Below are positions 1 to 8,445 of a stretch of DNA of 38,087 nucleotides, one piece after another. Made by a program: the position numbers and the translations under genes. The stretch lies in assembly GCA_022826005.1 (NCBI GenBank), contig JAJDVT010000082.1:1-38087 (forward strand), in the 5' to 3' direction. The stretch comes from Gemmatimonadota bacterium (lineage in GTDB: Bacteria > Gemmatimonadota > Gemmatimonadetes > Longimicrobiales > Gaopeijiaceae). Position 1 is the stretch's first letter. Each line of letters starts with the position of its first letter. The notes under the pieces were generated by a model. That model was given only the letters and a program-made list of their open reading frames with translations, did no database searches and was not told the DNA's origin.

Positions 1-133
1 CTGAATCGCCGGTACAAAAAGGCTCCACCGGTACATCCGCCAGCCACTTCACTACCCAGGTCACGGCGCCCTGCCGCAATAACGCCCCTGACCCTGCCCT
101 CAGACGGTCACTCGGCCTCAGTGTGAGATATGC
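1..133. other. Non-coding left edge with transposon-end-like repeats
   Basis: No frame is convincingly coding here: the three forward frames hit stops or give proline-rich nonsense. The octamer CCGGTACA occurs at 9-16 and again at 28-35, separated by an A-rich and a GC-rich half. This spaced short-repeat layout resembles the multiple terminal repeats of IS21-type elements. It lies directly before the point where ptuA homology begins (about 134), so an insertion or deletion here could have removed the 5' part of ptuA. No transposase is visible, so the element identity is inference. Confidence 0.3.
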
Positions 134-619
134 GGGCTAGATGTCACGCGACGCCTCGTACAAGCGAATCCAGAACTGAATGACCCTGTGGCGGAGTCGG
201 AGGCGGTTGTGCTGATCGACGAACTCGACCTCCACCTGCACCCGAAATGGCAGCGGCAAATCGTTGGCAAACTCACGGCGACGTTCCCGCAGTGCCAGTT
301 CATTGCGACGAGTCATTCTCCCCAGGTCGTCGCATCCGTGGATCCAGAGCAAGTTCACCTCATGACCCCCGATGGCGTGATCCGCCCGGACCGTACTCGC
401 GGGATGGACACCAACTGGATTCTTCGCCATCTCATGGAGGCCGATGACCGACCGATGGATGCGAGGGCCATCCTCGAGTCCGTAGAGCGTTTGGTCGAGG
501 AGGGCGCGTTCGCTGATGCGCGGACCGAGATTTCGGAGGCGCGACGGAGAGGTTTCGACTTGCCCGAGTGGTCGATTCTGGAGGCGCGGATCGCTCGCCT
601 GGAGATTCTCGCAGAATGA
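134..619 (+). pseudogene. ptuA: 5'-truncated Septu-type AAA ATPase (ptuA remnant)
   Basis: Only the C-terminal third of an ABC/RecF-like AAA ATPase is present. The frame is open from 92, but family-like sequence begins near 134. What remains includes a Walker B strand and D-loop (VVLIDELDLHLHPKWQ) and the H-switch (FIATSHSPQVV). The N-terminal Walker A half, several hundred residues in PtuA proteins, is missing and is not found in other frames of 1-133. The first start codon in the remaining frame is GTG at 188. The stop TGA overlaps the ATG of the next gene (ATGA), as in intact ptuAB pairs, where ATPase and HNH nuclease form one complex that restricts phage. Without its P-loop this copy should be inactive. 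The alternative is another OLD/RecF-like ATPase, but the HNH partner favours Septu. Confidence 0.7.
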
Positions 620-1326
620 AGTTCATCGCGAAGAGTGGAACCCCACGTGCTTACGCCGAGTGGTGTGCCGAGGTTGCAGGCACGCACCAAGCTGATTGGC
701 GGAACGTGCGTTCTTCCGAGAAGCGACAGGTGCTGGCGAGCATGATCGCGGAACAGGGTGGCCTGTGCGCCTATACGATGCGTCGAATCGACGAGCAGTC
801 GTCGCACGTGGAGCACGTCAAGCCGCAGAGTCGCTGCCGGGAGGACCATGCCGGATCCGATTTGGACTATGGGAATCTCGTGGCGTGCTTTCCGCGAGAT
901 GGCCAGGAGGCGTCGTGTCGCTATGGGGCACATCGGAAGGGTGGTTGGTGGGACGACGATGGGGCACGTTTCGTGTCACCCCTTCATCCCGTTTGCGAGC
1001 AGGTCTTTCGGTTTCGGCTCGACGGCGAGATTGAGGTGATCGACGATCGAATCGAAGCCAAGACCACTATCGACGTACTGGGTCTTGATAACACGAGTCT
1101 CACCGAGGACCGACGGCGCGTCATCGAGGAGTTCATTTTCGGACCGACCAGGAGCGACCCGATGACTCCGGCAGCTGCCCAACGTGCACTCGACCGGATT
1201 TGCGATCGTACTCACGATGGTACATTCCGCGAGTTCTGCGTCGTGCTGCGCGCGGCCCTGCAAGCGCACCTTCAGCGTCTCACGAGACTCCAGCAGCGTA
1301 GGAGACATGCAAGGAGGAACCGGTAA
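616..1326 (+). CDS. ptuB: HNH endonuclease, Septu PtuB / TIGR02646 type
   Basis: A 236-residue protein starting at the ATG that overlaps the ptuA stop by 4 nt. It has the PtuB-like layout: a C-x-x-[C/T] turn (C51, T54, so the second usual cysteine is replaced), the HNH core with H64-V-E66-H67 followed by KPQS, and the N87-L-V-x-C91 segment. Family members are DNA nucleases that work with the PtuA ATPase in Septu defence, and related pairs act in some retron systems. The reading frame shows no damage, although its partner is truncated, so the nuclease is either a recent orphan or working with another protein such as the adjacent R-like gene. The last codons contain the Shine-Dalgarno sequence of that gene, which ties the two together translationally. 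Confidence 0.8.
   Translation: MKFIAKSGTPRAYAEWCAEVAGTHQADWRNVRSSEKRQVLASMIAEQGGLCAYTMRRIDEQSSHVEHVKPQSRCREDHAGSDLDYGNLVACFPRDGQEASCRYGAHRKGGWWDDDGARFVSPLHPVCEQVFRFRLDGEIEVIDDRIEAKTTIDVLGLDNTSLTEDRRRVIEEFIFGPTRSDPMTPAAAQRALDRICDRTHDGTFREFCVVLRAALQAHLQRLTRLQQRRRHARRNR
1312..1317 (+). promoter_or_regulatory. Shine-Dalgarno AGGAGG setting the GTG start of the R-like gene
   Basis: AGGAGG sits inside the last codons of ptuB, 10 nt before a GTG at 1328 that lies in the frame of the downstream gene. The in-frame ATG at 1307 lies upstream of this site and lacks its own. The site therefore favours GTG 1328, one base after the ptuB stop. Confidence 0.7.
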
Positions 1327-1327
1327 C

Positions 1328-4300
1328 GTGCCGAGGGTCAGTCCCCACTCCGAAGCCGCCTTCGAGACCGTCATCGAGGGCCACCTACTCGCCCACGGCT
1401 ACCTCCCCATTGCCCGCGACGGCTTCGACCGTGAGCGCGCCATCTTCCCGGACACGACCCTCTCCTTCATTCTCGAGACACAGTCGGACCAATGGGCCCG
1501 TCTGGAAGCCCTCCTCGGCGACAAGACCGGCGAGCAAATCCTCGGCGACCTCTGCAAGTGGATGGACATCCACGGCTCGCTCGCGACCCTGCGACACGGC
1601 TTCAAGTGCTACGGCCGGACGTTCCGCGTGGCGTACTTCAAGGCGGCTCACGGGCTGAACCCCGAGCTTGAGAAGCGATACGCGGCCAACCGTCTCGGCC
1701 TCACGCGCCAGCTTCGCTACTCGCCGCGCTCTGAGAACTCGGTCGACGTTGCGCTAAGCGTGAACGGGATTCCCGTCGTCACGGCGGAGTTGAAAAACCC
1801 GCTGACCAGCCAGCGGGTCGAAGATGCCCGTCGGCAGTACAGTAAGGACCGGGACCCCCGCGACCCGATCTTCGATTTCAAGCGCCGCTCGCTGGTACAC
1901 TTCGCCGTGGACACCGAGTCGGTCCTCATGACCACCCGACTCGCCGGCGCAGCCACACGCTTCCTCCCCTTCGACAAGGGCCGCAACGGAGCAGCCGGAA
2001 ACCCTCCGGACCCTGCGGGCCGCAACTACCGCACGGCCTACCTGTGGGAGGAGGTGCTGGAGCGCGACAGTCTGCTCGACCTCCTCGCCAGGTTCATCCA
2101 CCTGCAGATCGACGTGAAGCGGGACGACCGGGGCCGCAGGGTGAAGACGGAGACCATGATCTTCCCGCGCTACCACCAACTGGAGGCCGTGCGCACCCTG
2201 GTGGACGCCGCTCGCAGCGAGGGAGTGGGACACAACTACCTCGTGGAACATTCCGCGGGCAGCGGCAAAAGCAACACGATCGGTTGGCTCACGCACCGGC
2301 TCGCGTCCCTGCATGACGCCGCCGACGAGCGCGTCTTCGACACCGTCGTCGTGGTCACGGACCGCGTTGTGCTCGACCAGCAGCTCCAGGATACGATCTA
2401 CCAGTTCGAACACAAGCGCGGGGTCGTCCACCGGATCGAAAAGAGCTCACGGCAGCTCGCCGAAGCCCTCGACAACGCGGTTCCGGTGGTCATCACCACC
2501 CTCCAGAAGTTCCCCTTCGTCACGCGCCGACTGCTCGAGATGGCCGAGAAGCGCGGAACGACCGGCACAGGCACACTCCCGACACGGCGTTGCGCGGTCA
2601 TCATCGACGAAGCACACAGCTCGCAGGGTGGCGAGACAGCAATCGATCTGAAGGGTGTACTGGGTGGCGAAGAGCTTCGCGAACGGGCACGCAAGCAAGC
2701 GGCCGAAGAGGGCCGCGAGGACATGGAGGAGGTCTTCCGCAGCATGGCCAAGCGCGGCAGGCAACCGAACCTCAGCTTCTTCGCCTTCACTGCCACGCCC
2801 AAGCACAAGACGTTTTCCGTGTTCGCCGACGGCGGGCGGCCGGCGCACCGCTACACCATGCGGCAGGCGATCGAGGAGGACTTCATCCTCGACGTGCTGA
2901 AGCACTACACGACCTACCGATCCTATTTCAAGCTGCTCAAGGCCTGCCGGGACGATCCGAACGTCGAACGCAAGAAGGCCGCCTTGGGGCTGGCGCGGTT
3001 CATGAAGCTGCACCCGCACAACATCGCGCAGAAGACCGAGGTGATGGTCGAGCACTTCCAGGCGGCGACTCGACACAAGATCGGCGGTCGCGCCAAGGCG
3101 ATGGTGGTGACCGGATCACGCCTGGAGGCGGTCCGCTACAAGCAGAGCTTCGACCGGTATATCCGTACCAAGGGATACGCCATCAAGTCGCTGGTGGCGT
3201 TCTCCGGAACAGTCGTGGACGACCAGCTCCCGGACATCTCCTACACGGAACCGGGGATGAACGACGGCATCTCCGAGAAGGAGTTGCCCGAGAGGTTCGC
3301 AACGCAGGAGTATCAGGTCCTGCTCGTCGCCGAGAAGTACCAGACCGGGTTCGACCAACCGCTCCTGCACACGATGTACGTAGACAAGCGACTCGCCGGC
3401 ATTCAGGCCGTGCAGACCCTGTCCAGGTTGAACCGCACTCACCCGCTAAAGGAGGACACGTTCGTTCTCGACTTCGTCAACAACCCGGAGGAGATCCGCG
3501 AGGCGTTCAAGACCTACTACGAGGGCGCGGAGATGGGCGAGGAGGTAGATCCCACCCGCATGTACGCTGTCAAGGCCGAACTCGACTCCTCGGGGATCTA
3601 TCTCGATGAGGAGGTCGAGCGCTTCAGCACCGTCTACTTCACGCCGAAGCGGCGGCAGAGCACCTTGGACCACCAGAAGATGAACGCCGCTCTGGACCCT
3701 GCAGTGTCGCGCTTCGAGGCACGCCGGGAGGCCGAGGCGGAAGAGGCGGAAGACTGGCGCGCCAAGATGTACGCTTTTCTGAGCCTCTACGGATTCCTGA
3801 GCCAGGTGATTCCCTACCAGGACTCGGATCTCGAGCGTCTGTATGTGTTTCTCCGCCATCTCGCGACGAAGCTGCCGCGTCGCGGCAGTGGACCGGTATA
3901 CCAGTTCGATGACGAGGTGCAACTAGAGTACTACCGCCTCCAGAAGATCAGCGAGGGCTCCATTTCGCTGCGTGCCGGGGAGGCCCATCCCCTCGACGGA
4001 CCCTCGGAGGTGGGAAGCGGCCTCGTGCGACCCCAACCCGTGCCGCTCTCCCAGCTTATCGACATCCTGAACGATCGAGTCGGAACCGAATTCAACCAGG
4101 CCGACCAGCTCTTCTTCGACCAGATCCTCGAAACCGCCATAGCCGACGACGGACTGCAACAGGCGGCCAAGGTGAACCCCGCTGAAAAGTTCAAGCTCGT
4201 CTTCGAGAGTCTGTTGAAGAGCCTGTTCATAGAGCGCATGGATCACAACGAGGACGTATTCGTCCACGTCATGAACGACGGACCCGTCCAGGAGATCGTG

Positions 4301-4885
4301 ACGGATTGGATGGCGTCAGAAGCGTACCGCCGCCTGCGGCGCCGCACCCAGGGCAGCTCCCCGGAACCTGCCCACGCCGACCCGCCACCGCCTCGCCTTC
4401 GAATCGTCACTCCTCGGCCGGAGGAGCGCTACGTGACCTGCGTGCCGCTCGTCCCTCTCGCGGCGGCGGCCGGAGCGTTCAGCGACCCCCAGCGCGTCGA
4501 CGAAGAGAACTTCGAGTGGGTCGCGTTCGAGACGGCCCACCGTCTCCGGCGCGGCATGTTCGTCGCCCGCGCGGTCGGCAAGTCCATGGAGCCGACCATC
4601 CCCGATGGCGCCTACTGCCTCTTCCGGGCCCCGGTGGACGGCACCCGACAGGGCAAGATTGTCCTCGTGCAGATGCGTGACGGCACTGATCCGGAGAGCG
4701 GTCAGCGGTACACCGTCAAGCGCTACGAGAGTGAGAAGGCGGCAGACAGCACGGCGTGGCGCCACACGGAGATCAGACTCGAGTCAGTCAACCCCGACTA
4801 TGAGCCGATCATTCTGACCAACGCGCAAGACGCGGCTCTGGCGGTCGTCGCCGAGTTCCTCGAGGTACTCGGAGGAGGTGTGTGA
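1328..4885 (+). CDS. Type I restriction R-like nuclease-helicase fused to a C-terminal S24 (LexA-like) domain
   Basis: The 1,185-residue product begins with an HsdR_N nuclease fold (D140, E154-L-K156, a PD-ExK signature). An SF2 translocase follows: Walker A GSGKS with K314, DEAH box D427-H430, then FTATPK, and helicase-C motifs such as KYQTGFDQP and QTLSRLNRTHP. This is the architecture of type I restriction R subunits. Unusually, the last about 140 residues resemble the LexA/UmuD S24 peptidase fold: S1086 in KSMEPTI, K1131 in TVKRY, and an Ala1048-Gly1049 bond in an Ala-rich segment 38 residues before the serine, matching LexA spacing. The domain could autocleave or act as a sensor, but this is inference. 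No hsdM or hsdS lies in the window, so modification is not provided locally. The gene is tightly coupled to ptuB, and its last bases overlap the following remnant. Confidence 0.85.
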   Translation: MPRVSPHSEAAFETVIEGHLLAHGYLPIARDGFDRERAIFPDTTLSFILETQSDQWARLEALLGDKTGEQILGDLCKWMDIHGSLATLRHGFKCYGRTFRVAYFKAAHGLNPELEKRYAANRLGLTRQLRYSPRSENSVDVALSVNGIPVVTAELKNPLTSQRVEDARRQYSKDRDPRDPIFDFKRRSLVHFAVDTESVLMTTRLAGAATRFLPFDKGRNGAAGNPPDPAGRNYRTAYLWEEVLERDSLLDLLARFIHLQIDVKRDDRGRRVKTETMIFPRYHQLEAVRTLVDAARSEGVGHNYLVEHSAGSGKSNTIGWLTHRLASLHDAADERVFDTVVVVTDRVVLDQQLQDTIYQFEHKRGVVHRIEKSSRQLAEALDNAVPVVITTLQKFPFVTRRLLEMAEKRGTTGTGTLPTRRCAVIIDEAHSSQGGETAIDLKGVLGGEELRERARKQAAEEGREDMEEVFRSMAKRGRQPNLSFFAFTATPKHKTFSVFADGGRPAHRYTMRQAIEEDFILDVLKHYTTYRSYFKLLKACRDDPNVERKKAALGLARFMKLHPHNIAQKTEVMVEHFQAATRHKIGGRAKAMVVTGSRLEAVRYKQSFDRYIRTKGYAIKSLVAFSGTVVDDQLPDISYTEPGMNDGISEKELPERFATQEYQVLLVAEKYQTGFDQPLLHTMYVDKRLAGIQAVQTLSRLNRTHPLKEDTFVLDFVNNPEEIREAFKTYYEGAEMGEEVDPTRMYAVKAELDSSGIYLDEEVERFSTVYFTPKRRQSTLDHQKMNAALDPAVSRFEARREAEAEEAEDWRAKMYAFLSLYGFLSQVIPYQDSDLERLYVFLRHLATKLPRRGSGPVYQFDDEVQLEYYRLQKISEGSISLRAGEAHPLDGPSEVGSGLVRPQPVPLSQLIDILNDRVGTEFNQADQLFFDQILETAIADDGLQQAAKVNPAEKFKLVFESLLKSLFIERMDHNEDVFVHVMNDGPVQEIVTDWMASEAYRRLRRRTQGSSPEPAHADPPPPRLRIVTPRPEERYVTCVPLVPLAAAAGAFSDPQRVDEENFEWVAFETAHRLRRGMFVARAVGKSMEPTIPDGAYCLFRAPVDGTRQGKIVLVQMRDGTDPESGQRYTVKRYESEKAADSTAWRHTEIRLESVNPDYEPIILTNAQDAALAVVAEFLEVLGGGV

Positions 4886-5325
4886 GGAACGCTTCAGGAC
4901 CATCTGGCATACCCCCTGGGAGCGGTAAGAGCCTCACGATGGTGCGGCAGGCGGAGTGGAACTGCCAACTCAGCCACGTGGACGGGCGGGTGCTCGTCGT
5001 CACCAACCTCAGGGGCCTCGACAAGCAGCTCGCGAAGGTCTTCAAGGGTGTGGACGAGGACATCTACCACACGAAGAGCGGAGCCGATCTCGTGAAGGCG
5101 CTCCGCGACCCCGCCAAATCCCTGATCTGCTCGCTCGTCCACAAGTTCGGCACCTCGGAAGAAGGCAACATCGACCAATACCTGAGCGACCGCCAGAGCC
5201 GCATCCCAGATGCCCCGGCCACCCGGACGCAGACGCCATATGAGGAGGTCGCGAAGGAGCGGTCACACTCTCTGGAGCGGCTGGTGGACGTACCTCCCGT
5301 TGCACTACCGCTGTCTGTAGCATGA
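4882..5325 (+). pseudogene. Remnant of a canonical type I HsdR motor domain
   Basis: An open frame of 147 codons from a GTG overlapping the previous stop (GTGTGA). Residues about 10-95 match the first RecA-like lobe of classical HsdR: a P-loop (GSGKSLTM), a strand equivalent to VLIVTDRTDLD (here VLVVTNLRGLD, without the usual acid), then KVFKGVDEDIYHTKSGADL and ICSLVHKFG. The N-terminal nuclease, the DEAH box, the second helicase lobe and the C-terminal domain are all absent, and the last 40 residues look unrelated. It is not a duplicate of the preceding gene, whose motor is of a more divergent type, so it records an older, separate restriction locus at this site. It is probably not translated into a working protein. 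Confidence 0.65.
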
Positions 5326-5335
5326 AGGGTACTCC

Positions 5336-6466
5336 ATGGACCACGAATCACTGATCCGCCGGTTGTCTCTTCCCCGCTTTCTCTACCGAGCCGGAGCAGT
5401 TGCGCTCGACGGGTCCGGTCCGTACGCGTCCGGTCTTGCCACCTCGCTGTTTCAAGATTCCGTCGAGGCCTTCCTGCGTATCTTGGCCGAGACTGGCGGA
5501 GTCAACGTCGGTCCCCAAGTATCGTTCGATGCTCTAATCGACAAGGTAGGCGTCTGCTACGGGTCCGTTTCCGAACACAAGGCGGCGCTGTCCCGACTCA
5601 ACAAGGCACGAGTCGGCTTCAAACATCACGCCGTTTCTGTGTTCCGCGACGATGCGGTCCATTTCCGCGAGACCGCAAGAACGTTTCTGACGGAGGTAAC
5701 GAAAGACGCCCTGGGTCTCGAATTCGAACGTGCATCGCTTATATCCGCGATAGGTCACCGACGCACAGAAAATTGGCTCCACAAGGCCCAAGCAGCACTC
5801 GCCGACGATGACTATAGTACGGCGTTGAAACACGCGGCAACGGCTTTCCAGATATACTTGAATTCTAGATCTGTACATAAAGCACGAGGCAACAGCCATC
5901 GTCTTTGGGGCCCGCCAGAGAACTACGAATCAGGTCATCCGCTGCGGTCATTTGCGCGATGGGTAATAGCTCATTTTGATGAAATACATATGGCCATGGA
6001 CCTTCTGAGCCACGGTTTGGATATCACGGGATATTGGCGATTTCTGGAACTGACTTCGCATGGGGCCCCTACAATGACGGGTGCGCTTTCGACCTCCGGG
6101 GGGCCTGCTTCTACTCATGCCGATGGTCTCACCAAGGAAGACGCCACGTTCTGCGTTGAGTTCGTTGTGGATTCTGCGCTGCGAATCGGTGCGCGCCATA
6201 CTCAGAAGGACCCTTGGAGACGGCTTGTGCAGATTGGGCAAGTAGAAGCGAAGCAGGAGTCTGTGGTCAGGGTGTATCCGCGGGATGACTCGGAGGTGAT
6301 CCGGCCGATCTCGATCGGCGAAGAGCTCACCGTCGTGGCAGGGTACATTGATCAGGTGGAGGACTATGTGGCCATTCTTCAGGACGACGAGGCCGCCTAC
6401 GTCGAGATGGGTCACTTGCGCCTGTTGAGCGGCAAACTCTCAGACGATGCGTGGGGACCGGACTGA
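5336..6466 (+). CDS. Unrecognised protein with an Rx4H (HEPN-like) motif
   Basis: A 376-residue protein with ATG at 5336, preceded by GAAGGG. I do not recognise the family. The N-terminal half looks helical: residues 36-52 form an amphipathic helix with acidic D41 and E44, followed at 89-99 by NKARVGFKHHA, which contains R92-x4-H97, the spacing of HEPN ribonuclease motifs. Residues 145-175 form another helical repeat-like block. The C-terminal part (about 290-360) looks beta-rich. No signal peptide or membrane segment is visible. The gene is visibly more AT-rich than the metabolic genes further along, and with its defence neighbours this suggests horizontal transfer. A role as a toxin or effector of the island is possible but rests only on one short motif and location. 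Confidence 0.75.
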   Translation: MDHESLIRRLSLPRFLYRAGAVALDGSGPYASGLATSLFQDSVEAFLRILAETGGVNVGPQVSFDALIDKVGVCYGSVSEHKAALSRLNKARVGFKHHAVSVFRDDAVHFRETARTFLTEVTKDALGLEFERASLISAIGHRRTENWLHKAQAALADDDYSTALKHAATAFQIYLNSRSVHKARGNSHRLWGPPENYESGHPLRSFARWVIAHFDEIHMAMDLLSHGLDITGYWRFLELTSHGAPTMTGALSTSGGPASTHADGLTKEDATFCVEFVVDSALRIGARHTQKDPWRRLVQIGQVEAKQESVVRVYPRDDSEVIRPISIGEELTVVAGYIDQVEDYVAILQDDEAAYVEMGHLRLLSGKLSDDAWGPD

Positions 6467-6579
6467 ACCGGCGTTCTCCGGGACGTTCCCGCAGGCGCAG
6501 GACCTGCAAGCACTACCTGTTTTGGCTCCTAGCAGGTGTCCGACATCTCCAACAAATCGTGTCGCAACCCATGTCCCAC

Positions 6580-6596
6580 TCGACACACGGTGTCGA
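6580..6596. other. Inverted repeat between convergent genes
   Basis: TCGACAC and GTGTCGA (7-bp arms, 3-nt loop ACG) lie in the 190-nt gap between the convergent Rx4H gene and the GmrSD-type gene. Further GTGTCG/CGACAC-like words lie just upstream (about 6,530-6,575). There is no T-tract, so an intrinsic terminator is not well supported. The repeated short words could also be a transposon-end relic. Confidence 0.3.
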
Positions 6597-6656
6597 TCCC
6601 ATGGGGTCTCATGGACTTGATACGGGAACCACTCCGGGCCCGTTCCTTTGCACGTC

Positions 6657-8438
6657 CTACTCCGGTTCCGCACCGGCCATGCCGCTACCGAGAGCAACCC
6701 CAAGCAACTCTGTCAGTCTCGTCTTCATCCTTTCCCGTCGCGCTTCGTACCACTCTATGAAGCCAACCATGCTATCTGGCACATTACCAAGATCAGCGTC
6801 GCCGACACGTGCCGCGCGATCCGTGTTACTCAGGCCCGCCAGCCACGCCGTCGGACTCTTGGCTGCCTTCTCGAGATTGTCGGTCTTTGTGAGGAACTGG
6901 AGATTCGCGACCCGATCCCGCCGGTCCAGGATCGCCTGCTGCTCCGCTGGCTCAAGGTCCAACTTGCGCATCTTTGGGATCGTGAAATCTCTCTGAGGGA
7001 ACACATGGTCGATGTGGAACTCGGCCGTCAGCCCAAAGTCTGGAAACAATAGCGCCAGCACCGAGAAGGCTGAGCCGCCCCGCGAGTCAAGTAGGTCGTC
7101 TAGCTCTTCCTCCACAAAACGAAGCGGTCTGCCGATACTGGCAAACGCCGCGTCCATGGCCGCCGTCGAGAACCCCGCAATGCACTCCTGGTTGATCACG
7201 TCACGAGCTTTCTGGAGCGTCGTGTCGAGTCCCGCCCCGAACGTGCCGCGCTTTAGGAGAGCGCGTCTCGTCCAATCGCGAATCGCCGCAGCATCGTCAT
7301 TGAACCTCGATTTGTTGATGTCGTGCTCCTCGAGTCCACGCCGATAGACGTAGTGGGCGATCGGGATGATGACACTGCCCGCCGTCAGCGTGTGTGCGTC
7401 ATACCCCATTCGCCGAGATAGAATCAGCGCGGCCGTTCGTAGGGCTTCACGAATGCGAGGCCACGCGCTTTCGATGGCTGACATGTTGCTGGTTGTGAAA
7501 TTCCGGACCTTGAATCCAATGCTAGGGACACCCGTCAAAACCAGACATGACTTCAGGACCAAGTCCTGTGTGAAGGCAAATCCCTTCATGACTTCGTTGA
7601 GTTCGTCTACGCAGTCATCAATCTCCTCCCGGGCATCTAGAGTGGCGAATGCGGCGGTCGCCATGCTGAGCAGCAGATCTGAATAACGCAAGACGGTGCC
7701 ACCGCTGTTGACCCGGATAAAGATGTTCAGCACCTTCTCGATGTCCTGTTCGCTTTCCCGATAGTAGCTGATCACCGCATCCTTGTGCACCAAGTTCCAC
7801 AGCCGAGACAAGCACAGTCGAGCATGGGCGTTCTTCTCAAGGGAATGGTCGTCAAGGTACGCGGATGCATCGAGGAACAGGTCACTCCAATCGCGGACCT
7901 CTGCGACCCTGAACCAATGGAATCGATCATCTGACTCTGACGCGTTCACCTGATCCTCTGTTAAGAACCGGAAATCGTACTTAGACTCCACATCGGTGAC
8001 TGTCGATGCTGGCGCGTTCAGGTTGAGGTGCAGTGTCCGCTTGGGAAATGCACTTGGGTTATCCCATCGACCCCACTTTCGCTTCCGGGCGTAGCTTCCG
8101 CGCAATCCGATGTTCAAGGCGGTAAGTCGCTGTTGCCCGTCTAGGACGGCAGTCACACCATTCGCTTCACCAAACGGCTGCCACGGCTCGTTGCGACGCT
8201 TGTTGCGCTGGTGATAGTCGTCCATGAACTTGTAGAACTTGAAGTCCTCCACTCGCTCGGCCTCCACATGCCAGAACAGGAACGTGCCTATCGGGTACTC
8301 CCGCATTAGGGAGTCGAACAGGTTCGTGATCTGCTCCGGTTTCCACTCGAACTTCCGTTGGATTGCAGGCAGAACGTAGCGGTTGCTACTGATGTCCTTG
8401 AGCACTTCCGCGATCGTAAGCGGCGTCTGGAATGCCAT
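6657..8438 (-). CDS. GmrSD-type protein (DUF262 + DUF1524 HNH)
   Basis: A 593-residue protein. The N-terminal DUF262 (ParB/Srx-like) domain shows LPAIQRKFEWK at 23-33 and the signature DGQQR at 100-104 followed by LTAL. The C-terminal DUF1524 domain carries the HNH motif H475-I-D-H478. This is the fused form of GmrS and GmrD, type IV modification-dependent restriction enzymes in which the DUF262 part uses nucleotide and the HNH part cuts modified phage DNA. Related proteins occur in BREX and other defence loci. Start ATG at 8438 was chosen because upstream residues in the longer frame are low-complexity leader translation. A G-rich leader covers the ribosome-binding region. The gene is convergent with the Rx4H gene, and its base composition is lower in GC than the cox operon next to it, consistent with acquisition as part of the defence island. 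Confidence 0.85.
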   Translation of the reverse strand: MAFQTPLTIAEVLKDISSNRYVLPAIQRKFEWKPEQITNLFDSLMREYPIGTFLFWHVEAERVEDFKFYKFMDDYHQRNKRRNEPWQPFGEANGVTAVLDGQQRLTALNIGLRGSYARKRKWGRWDNPSAFPKRTLHLNLNAPASTVTDVESKYDFRFLTEDQVNASESDDRFHWFRVAEVRDWSDLFLDASAYLDDHSLEKNAHARLCLSRLWNLVHKDAVISYYRESEQDIEKVLNIFIRVNSGGTVLRYSDLLLSMATAAFATLDAREEIDDCVDELNEVMKGFAFTQDLVLKSCLVLTGVPSIGFKVRNFTTSNMSAIESAWPRIREALRTAALILSRRMGYDAHTLTAGSVIIPIAHYVYRRGLEEHDINKSRFNDDAAAIRDWTRRALLKRGTFGAGLDTTLQKARDVINQECIAGFSTAAMDAAFASIGRPLRFVEEELDDLLDSRGGSAFSVLALLFPDFGLTAEFHIDHVFPQRDFTIPKMRKLDLEPAEQQAILDRRDRVANLQFLTKTDNLEKAAKSPTAWLAGLSNTDRAARVGDADLGNVPDSMVGFIEWYEARRERMKTRLTELLGVALGSGMAGAEPE

Positions 8439-8445
8439 CGTTCTA

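Noticed and set aside
1184-1327. Earlier start of the R-like gene inside ptuB
   Set aside because: The added residues are an out-of-frame reading of ptuB, and the Shine-Dalgarno at 1312-1317 points to GTG 1328.
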